Assembly: GCA_003247575.1 (NCBI GenBank)
Contig: QJZC01000025.1
Coordinates: forward strand, 70,498-108,732
DNA: 38,235 nucleotides
Direction: 5' to 3'
From: Pseudomonadota bacterium
GTDB taxonomy: Bacteria; Myxococcota_A; UBA9160; SZUA-336
Part shown: piece after piece, positions 34,301 through 38,235 of the stretch
Layout: every line of letters begins with the position of its first letter
Numbering within the stretch: the stretch's first letter is position 1
Made by a program: the position numbers and the translations under genes
Notes under the pieces: model-generated
Database searches by the model: none
What the model was told of the DNA's origin: nothing
What the model saw: the letters and a program-made list of their open reading frames with translations, nothing else

Positions 34301-36838
34301 CCGCGATGCATCCTCGCGAACGCTCTTTAGGCGCCCGTCTACTTCGTCGGCGCGCACCGAATCACCGAGCTCGCGCAGGAGCGAGGCGAGCTCCCGCGCC
34401 TTGGCGACCATCGGATCGGTTGCAAAGTACGCTTGGAGCAGGTCCGGCTCGTCGAAGCCCTTCGCACGACGCGCAACGCCTGTCAGGACACGCTCGGCGG
34501 CTCTCATGGCCTGGTCCGCCTGACGTTGACGCGCATCGAGCAGCGACTGCTTGCGACTGCTGAAGGCTTCGTAGACATCCTCGCGCTTCTCGACGAGAGC
34601 GGCGACGAAGCTGTCGAACTCCCCGAAGCGTCCCTCGAGCTCTTCGATGCGCACGAGCAATCGGGACAGCTCCGCATCGCACTTCTCGGCGCTGTCGATC
34701 TGCGCGAGTGCGGCCGTGATCGCCTGTGCGAGCAGGTTGAACTCAGCGGCGAACTCAGCACCGCTCTCCCGCTCGCGCAGCTCGCTGCGGCGCGCGGTCA
34801 CGACGGCGCGCGAGCGATTCAGGGCCCCGAACGCCGCGGACACCTCCTCGAGGATGCGGGTTCGGATGGTGGAGTCTTCGATCCGCAGCGATGCGACGAC
34901 CTCGTTCAAGACTTCGAGCTCGCACTTCAGCTCGTCGATGCAGGTAGCCACGGCATCGACCGCCGCGACCGTATCGGCAGCCTCGACGCGAGCCGCGCAC
35001 GCATCTGCGCGCTGCATGTAGGGAGCGAGCGCATCCGCCTCTAGCAGATAGTCGATCGTCGCAGAAGAGAGCTCGCGATCGCGCGCCTCGAGCTCTGCTT
35101 CGAGCTCCGCGAGGCGTTCGAGATCCACGTGTCGAAGCTCTCGCATCGAGATGAGCATGCCCCGCTGACGCCGCAGCTGCGCGAGAGCCTCGACGTAGGG
35201 GTGCAGCGAGTCCCAGACCTCGGGGTGCAGGCTGGCGAAGACGCCCGCGAGCTCTTCAGCAGCCTCCTGGACCGCATCGTCGGCCTTGGCCCGCAGTGCG
35301 AGGATCTTCTCGAACTCTCCGATGGCATTCTCTGCGATCTCGCCGAGTTCGCGCGCCAACGTCCCAATGCCCACCTCGGCGTGATCTAGCCAGTGGTATT
35401 GGTCGAGCATGCGCTGCACGGCATCGACCACTGCCTCGTAGCTCTGTCGGGTGGGGTGCTCGCTCTCGACGACTCGCTGCAGGCTCAGAGAGTCGGAGAT
35501 CGCCCGCACCAGGTCGGAGTTTCCGATCTTCCCGAGGAACGAGTCCGAAGCCACGTTGCTGGCCGCCTGTTCCTCCGATCCAAACGGTGTAGCCCACAGC
35601 TGGATGGCATGGACGCGAGCGGGGTCAGCGCTGCGAGAGCGCAGTATGGCGATCGTCCCGTCTTCGTGGACGCAGTATCCGTTGCAGTGAATCGGGTTGG
35701 CCAGCTCGCGTCGGATCGCGTTGTAGGCGAGGAGCACGTACTGCCCGGACTCGGCCTCGTAGAAGACGTACAGAACGTCCTCCCCATTCGGGGCACGCAG
35801 GCTGCGCAGGTAGACCATTCCGTCGACTTCGCCCTCGAAGGTCCGGGTCTCGCCGGTCTGGAGGTGATAGCCTCCCGGAAAGATGATCCCGTGGTCGTCC
35901 GGAAGCTCGATGCATGCAGATCCGATGGCGTCGATACGCGACACGGCGCAGGTCTGCGCGTTGAACACGAGGTACCTGAATCGGTCTTCGCGGTACGGAC
36001 GAATCTTGAGCAGGATCAGCGAGCCTCGCTGCGCGTACCAGACTTCGGCGTCGTGGAGCGACTGGTTGGGATCGTCCACAGGCTCCGCGTAGATTCCCTG
36101 ACCGGTGTCCGTGTTGTTCTCAATCTTGATCGTCAGGTCACCCCCGACCGTCTCGACGAAAATCTTGTCCAAGATCGAGATGTGCGGGTTACGTCCGTCG
36201 ACGTGCTGCTCGCGGCTCGTCTGCGTCCACTCGAAGTCGTGGGATGGGGGCACCACGTGATCGCCGATTCCCGCGTTGTCGAGGTACTCCAGCCGATCCC
36301 CGTCGCGCTGCCAGCGCAGCGCCTTTCGGTCGGAGGGGAGGCTCCCCGTACGGAAAATCGCGAGCAGACGGTCGCCGGGAACCCGAAGCTGAACCAGCTT
36401 GGCATCGCGGTAGTAGGAGTGGATCTCCGCGAAGTCTCGCTCGAACTGCGTCGTACCGCAGAGCCCCACCTCGTCTGGAGTCACGGGCTCGAACGAGATG
36501 GCAGCGTTCTCGACTACGCGACGGTACGTGCAGAAGACATCCTGTGGCTGCACGGCGCTGCGCAGACCGATGAAGACGTCGAATCCGACCAGTAGATGCG
36601 ACCCGAAGCCGACGATGTCCCGCGGGATGCAGTTGTTCTCGGTGCGAATTCGAACCGTGTCCAGAACGCGCAGCTCCGAGGACCCGAACAGCGCGACACG
36701 CGCCTCGTTCAGCGCATGGGCTCGCTCGGCCAGCTCCCGGCCCTTGGCAACCAGCCGGTCGCGCAGGACGGCGTAGACGCCCCGCTCGAGCTCCGGTTCG
36801 GCGCTGCTCTCGCTGGCGCTTCGAGTCTCACTCCCCAT
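31337..36838 (-). CDS. DUF3686-type AAA ATPase (often annotated DNA repair ATPase)
   Basis: A giant 1833-residue cytoplasmic AAA+ ATPase. The N-terminal half matches the DUF3686 kind: the start YAVLRDRLVAKGRELAERAH, then RTENNCIPRDIVGFGSHLLV, GFDVFIGLRS and a long beta-rich stretch up to ~500. Coiled coils follow (about 520-900). A single AAA core is near 1290: Walker A PPGYGKTT, Walker B ILLYLDDIQ near 1356, sensor 1 CVCMAGNPYTE, and RADIYNLGD after it. A last coiled-coil region (~1600-1833) could contact the PspA product. The name 'DNA repair ATPase' is database tradition with no experimental basis known to me; the context with flotillin and PspA points to membrane remodelling instead. The start ATG at 36838 lies 14 bp after flotillin and has GGGGAC upstream. 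Confidence 0.9.
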   Translation of the reverse strand: MGSETRSASESSAEPELERGVYAVLRDRLVAKGRELAERAHALNEARVALFGSSELRVLDTVRIRTENNCIPRDIVGFGSHLLVGFDVFIGLRSAVQPQDVFCTYRRVVENAAISFEPVTPDEVGLCGTTQFERDFAEIHSYYRDAKLVQLRVPGDRLLAIFRTGSLPSDRKALRWQRDGDRLEYLDNAGIGDHVVPPSHDFEWTQTSREQHVDGRNPHISILDKIFVETVGGDLTIKIENNTDTGQGIYAEPVDDPNQSLHDAEVWYAQRGSLILLKIRPYREDRFRYLVFNAQTCAVSRIDAIGSACIELPDDHGIIFPGGYHLQTGETRTFEGEVDGMVYLRSLRAPNGEDVLYVFYEAESGQYVLLAYNAIRRELANPIHCNGYCVHEDGTIAILRSRSADPARVHAIQLWATPFGSEEQAASNVASDSFLGKIGNSDLVRAISDSLSLQRVVESEHPTRQSYEAVVDAVQRMLDQYHWLDHAEVGIGTLARELGEIAENAIGEFEKILALRAKADDAVQEAAEELAGVFASLHPEVWDSLHPYVEALAQLRRQRGMLISMRELRHVDLERLAELEAELEARDRELSSATIDYLLEADALAPYMQRADACAARVEAADTVAAVDAVATCIDELKCELEVLNEVVASLRIEDSTIRTRILEEVSAAFGALNRSRAVVTARRSELRERESGAEFAAEFNLLAQAITAALAQIDSAEKCDAELSRLLVRIEELEGRFGEFDSFVAALVEKREDVYEAFSSRKQSLLDARQRQADQAMRAAERVLTGVARRAKGFDEPDLLQAYFATDPMVAKARELASLLRELGDSVRADEVDGRLKSVREDASRALRDRRDIFEDGSAVIRLGTHRFSVNQQPLELTLVPRDGEMFLHMSGTDYFERVGDPEFSETRTFWDQNLPSETPDLYRAEYLAGCLLLEAAESRGGAGLVTLAELSGAGELLPHIREQAAERYEEGYERGVHDVDAAQILEAALRHYRSVGLLRFEPRIRARACLFWAFLADVHGKLVFERHAQSLSRLRAAFGDFSGVRAFERSLASSLEDFFSRHEIEFDPYELGAIAEYLFEELARSEHDFVASAEARELVAQLRGELRQNATLNDFEEDLRALENDLSRLWELSRTWILGWMERHRPDGSLVRFADEAAALLLTERSLNRYPGGSHEELRVEGLLGQHPRIDARRLGLRLDELLARVRRHRDVCVPGYRAYHRLRSELVERAREELRLREFEPRVLASFVRNRLIDEVYLPIIGNNLAKQIGALGDKKRTDLMGLLLLISPPGYGKTTLMEYVADRLGLIFVKVNGPALGHTVVSLDPAQVPNAGARQEVEKINLALEMGSNILLYLDDIQHTSSELLQKFISLCDGQRRIEGVWRGRSKTYDLRGKRFCVCMAGNPYTESGEKFQIPDMLANRADIYNLGDVLSGRESLFELSYIENALTSNPVLSPLSTRDPRDVVRLVRLARGAGGEADELSHDYAPVELDEILSVLRRLLRVQEVLLAVNREYIRSASMDDAFRTEPPFKLQGSYRNMNKIAEQVVSVMTEDELEALIDDHYQGEAQTLTSGAEHNLLKLKQLRGVMSESEVERWQQILRDFERVKLTGGESDDPAARVSGQIGLLSERLEAIRAELASSSRLDGATIEAALQPLVSGLGDHLAAVSRALLSPPQSDRMFEDMAPLVAGLEAISQTIASAAPGEAADSVPLGLYLDKLDQTLQTLATAPRRGEIVQSLGPGVKDLLEKMVQKIKDLLIPTLHEIERRAGLSSSDARLKADLNKTLKHFDMLRDLLDALQRIDTRELVRRVQNPPGDGRAPARESGDER

Positions 36839-36852
36839 CTAGCCGTCCCCGA

Positions 36853-38235
36853 CTAGCTGAGCGGTGTGTCGGAGAGTCCGAGTCGGTTCACCTCATCCAG
36901 GACCTGTCGGATCTTGTCGCGTCGGTTCGGCTCGCTCTTGCCCATGAGGCCGGAGAGGAAGGCCGAAACCGTGAGGTTCTGCACGTCGTCGGTGGATACG
37001 CTCGGATTGGTCAGCACGTCGAGGATGTCCTGGCGCAGATTCCCACGCCCTTGCTCGTACTCCCGCATGACACTCGTCGCGGCGTCGCTCTTCTCCAGGA
37101 AAGCATCCACGGCCTTGCCCATTCCGATGGCTCCAACGATCCGGTCGAAGAACGCACTCTCGCCACCCACGATGTCGATCTTCGCCTCCTTGAGACCCGC
37201 TTCGATCAGACGCGCCTGAGCCTCGGCGACCTGCACGTTCGCCTCGATCGCTTCGAGTCCCAGCTCGCGCTCCTTCGCGATCCGGAGGCGATACTCTTCG
37301 TGGCCGCGACCCGCTTCGTCGAGCTCGCGCATCGACATGGCCTTCTCGCGGATCCCACTGGCTTCGGCGTGAAACTTGCGCTCGCTGGCGGCGGCCTCGG
37401 CGGTACCCAGTTTCTCGACGGCTCCCGCTTCCGCCTCCTTCACGCGGACCTGAGCGAGTCCCAGCTTCTCGACCGCGAGCGCGTCGGCTTCTTTGACCTG
37501 GACCGCTGCGAGCCCTTCCGCCGCCGCATCGGCTTGACGTGCCTGAGCGAGCCGCACCTGCGCCTTGGCATCGCGATCTGCAGACTCGAAGCGCGCGTCG
37601 GCCAAGGTAACCTGCTCACGCGCGCGAAACTTCGATGCCTCCTGGGCGGCCTCCGCGGCCTTGATGTCGCGCACGAGGTCTCGCTCGGCCTCCGCTCGCG
37701 CTCCGATGACGACCGACTCCTTGTTGCGCTCCGCTTCCTCGGTCACGCGCAGGGTCTTGATCGCTTCCTCTTGCTCCGCCACCGTCTTCTCGACCGCGAT
37801 GCGCTCCCGGATGACGAGCGCGATCTCGCGCTTCTCGTTCTCGACCGCCTTCTCCTTGTCGATCGTGCGCAGCTCCGTTTCGCGCTCGCGTTCGACGCGT
37901 TCGAGCGCCCGGGCCTTCTCCACCCGCTCGGACTCCACCGCGACGACGCGTTCGCGGTTGCACTCCGCCACCTGCACCTCGCGCAGGCGATTCTCGTTGG
38001 CCACGGCCAGCTCCTCGTCTGTCTTGATGCGCTGGCCCTCGGCGCGCAGCCGCTCTTCTTCTCGCACCTTCTGCGTCTCGGCCTCTTCGCGCGCCTTGAC
38101 CGTCTCGATCTCGCGCTTCTGCTTGGCCTCCGCCTCCGCCTGCTGGCGCTCGAGCGCCAGGATGACCTCGGCGCGCTCGACGTCCTGCTTCTTGATCTGC
38201 TTGAGCTCCTCGTTACGCGCTTCGTTGGTTCGAAT
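36853..38235 (-). CDS. flotillin family protein, 5' end outside the window
   Basis: The C-terminal 460 residues of a flotillin/band-7 scaffold protein; the frame is open to the window edge, so the membrane hairpin and PHB domain lie beyond it. The visible part is the typical Glu/Ala-rich coiled coil with repeats of ...EAERDLVRDIKAAEAAQEASK, AVEKLG-AQVRVKEAEAGAVEK and KFHAEASGIREKA, then a conserved flotillin-like tail (IDIVGGESAFFDRIVGAIGM) and a C-terminal extension (QDILDVLTNPSVSTDDVQNL) to the stop. Flotillins oligomerise in lipid microdomains and recruit other proteins; the extension may be where the ATPase docks. An apparent start at 38067 is only an internal GTG/ATG and not the true start. 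First visible gene of the operon. Confidence 0.92.
   Translation of the reverse strand: MRTNEARNEELKQIKKQDVERAEVILALERQQAEAEAKQKREIETVKAREEAETQKVREEERLRAEGQRIKTDEELAVANENRLREVQVAECNRERVVAVESERVEKARALERVERERETELRTIDKEKAVENEKREIALVIRERIAVEKTVAEQEEAIKTLRVTEEAERNKESVVIGARAEAERDLVRDIKAAEAAQEASKFRAREQVTLADARFESADRDAKAQVRLAQARQADAAAEGLAAVQVKEADALAVEKLGLAQVRVKEAEAGAVEKLGTAEAAASERKFHAEASGIREKAMSMRELDEAGRGHEEYRLRIAKERELGLEAIEANVQVAEAQARLIEAGLKEAKIDIVGGESAFFDRIVGAIGMGKAVDAFLEKSDAATSVMREYEQGRGNLRQDILDVLTNPSVSTDDVQNLTVSAFLSGLMGKSEPNRRDKIRQVLDEVNRLGLSDTPLS

Noticed and set aside
36853..38067. Flotillin-like gene starting at 38067
   Set aside because: The frame remains open to the window edge with typical coiled-coil sequence, so 38067 is internal.
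1..38235. CRISPR array, rRNA or complete insertion sequence
   Set aside because: No regularly spaced repeats, no rRNA signatures and no transposase motif were found when reading both strands.

Overview
The window is a G+C-rich bacterial chromosome segment. Its gene content points to a Myxococcota or other deltaproteobacterial-type organism: a kinase-AAA-TPR signalling protein, a GAF/sigma-54 activator, a hybrid histidine kinase with receivers, two ECF sigma factors, SecB, a DUF4331 protein, and a pilin-like domain resembling myxobacterial ones. This placement is inference; there is no rRNA or marker set here to settle it.

Layout. 1-8.1 kb (minus strand): ECF sigma factor; GAF-GAF-AAA-Fis sigma-54 activator; a large pseudokinase-AAA-TPR signalling gene that is out of frame by exactly one 7-bp repeat unit; secB. 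8.2-9.4 kb: a small DUF1579-like protein, then the wreck of a serpin lipoprotein gene. 9.6-15.4 kb: hybrid histidine kinase (minus), a secreted ricin-type lectin (plus), a short-chain dehydrogenase (minus), a decayed beta-propeller gene (minus), and a polytopic membrane protein ending in a pilin-like domain (plus). 15.5-18.5 kb: an operon of a TPR lipoprotein followed by a DUF4331 protein (minus), behind a tandem repeat. 18.5-19.9 kb: nearly gene-free, holding one tRNA-Lys(TTT).

19.9-24.3 kb (plus): a tightly packed surface-polysaccharide operon of family 4 glycosyltransferase, Wzx-type flippase, and a GNAT/BioF2-like double acyltransferase. 24.4-25.2 kb (minus): a second ECF sigma factor translationally coupled to a 45-codon leader ORF. 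25.5-26.0 kb (plus): a small secreted protein.

26.5-38.2 kb holds two gene sets that converge on a 30-bp gap. From the left comes a three-gene plus-strand cassette: two unrecognised proteins and a membrane-anchored STAND-like NTPase with a degenerate P-loop. From the right comes flotillin (cut by the window edge), a 1833-residue DUF3686-type AAA ATPase, and a PspA/IM30 (ESCRT-III-like) protein, joined by a 14-bp gap and a 4-bp overlap. Flotillin and PspA both work at the inner membrane, so this set probably senses or repairs envelope damage. Whether the convergent cassette belongs to the same system is a hypothesis. It is the most interesting part of the window, together with the 7-bp-repeat frameshift near 4.7 kb.
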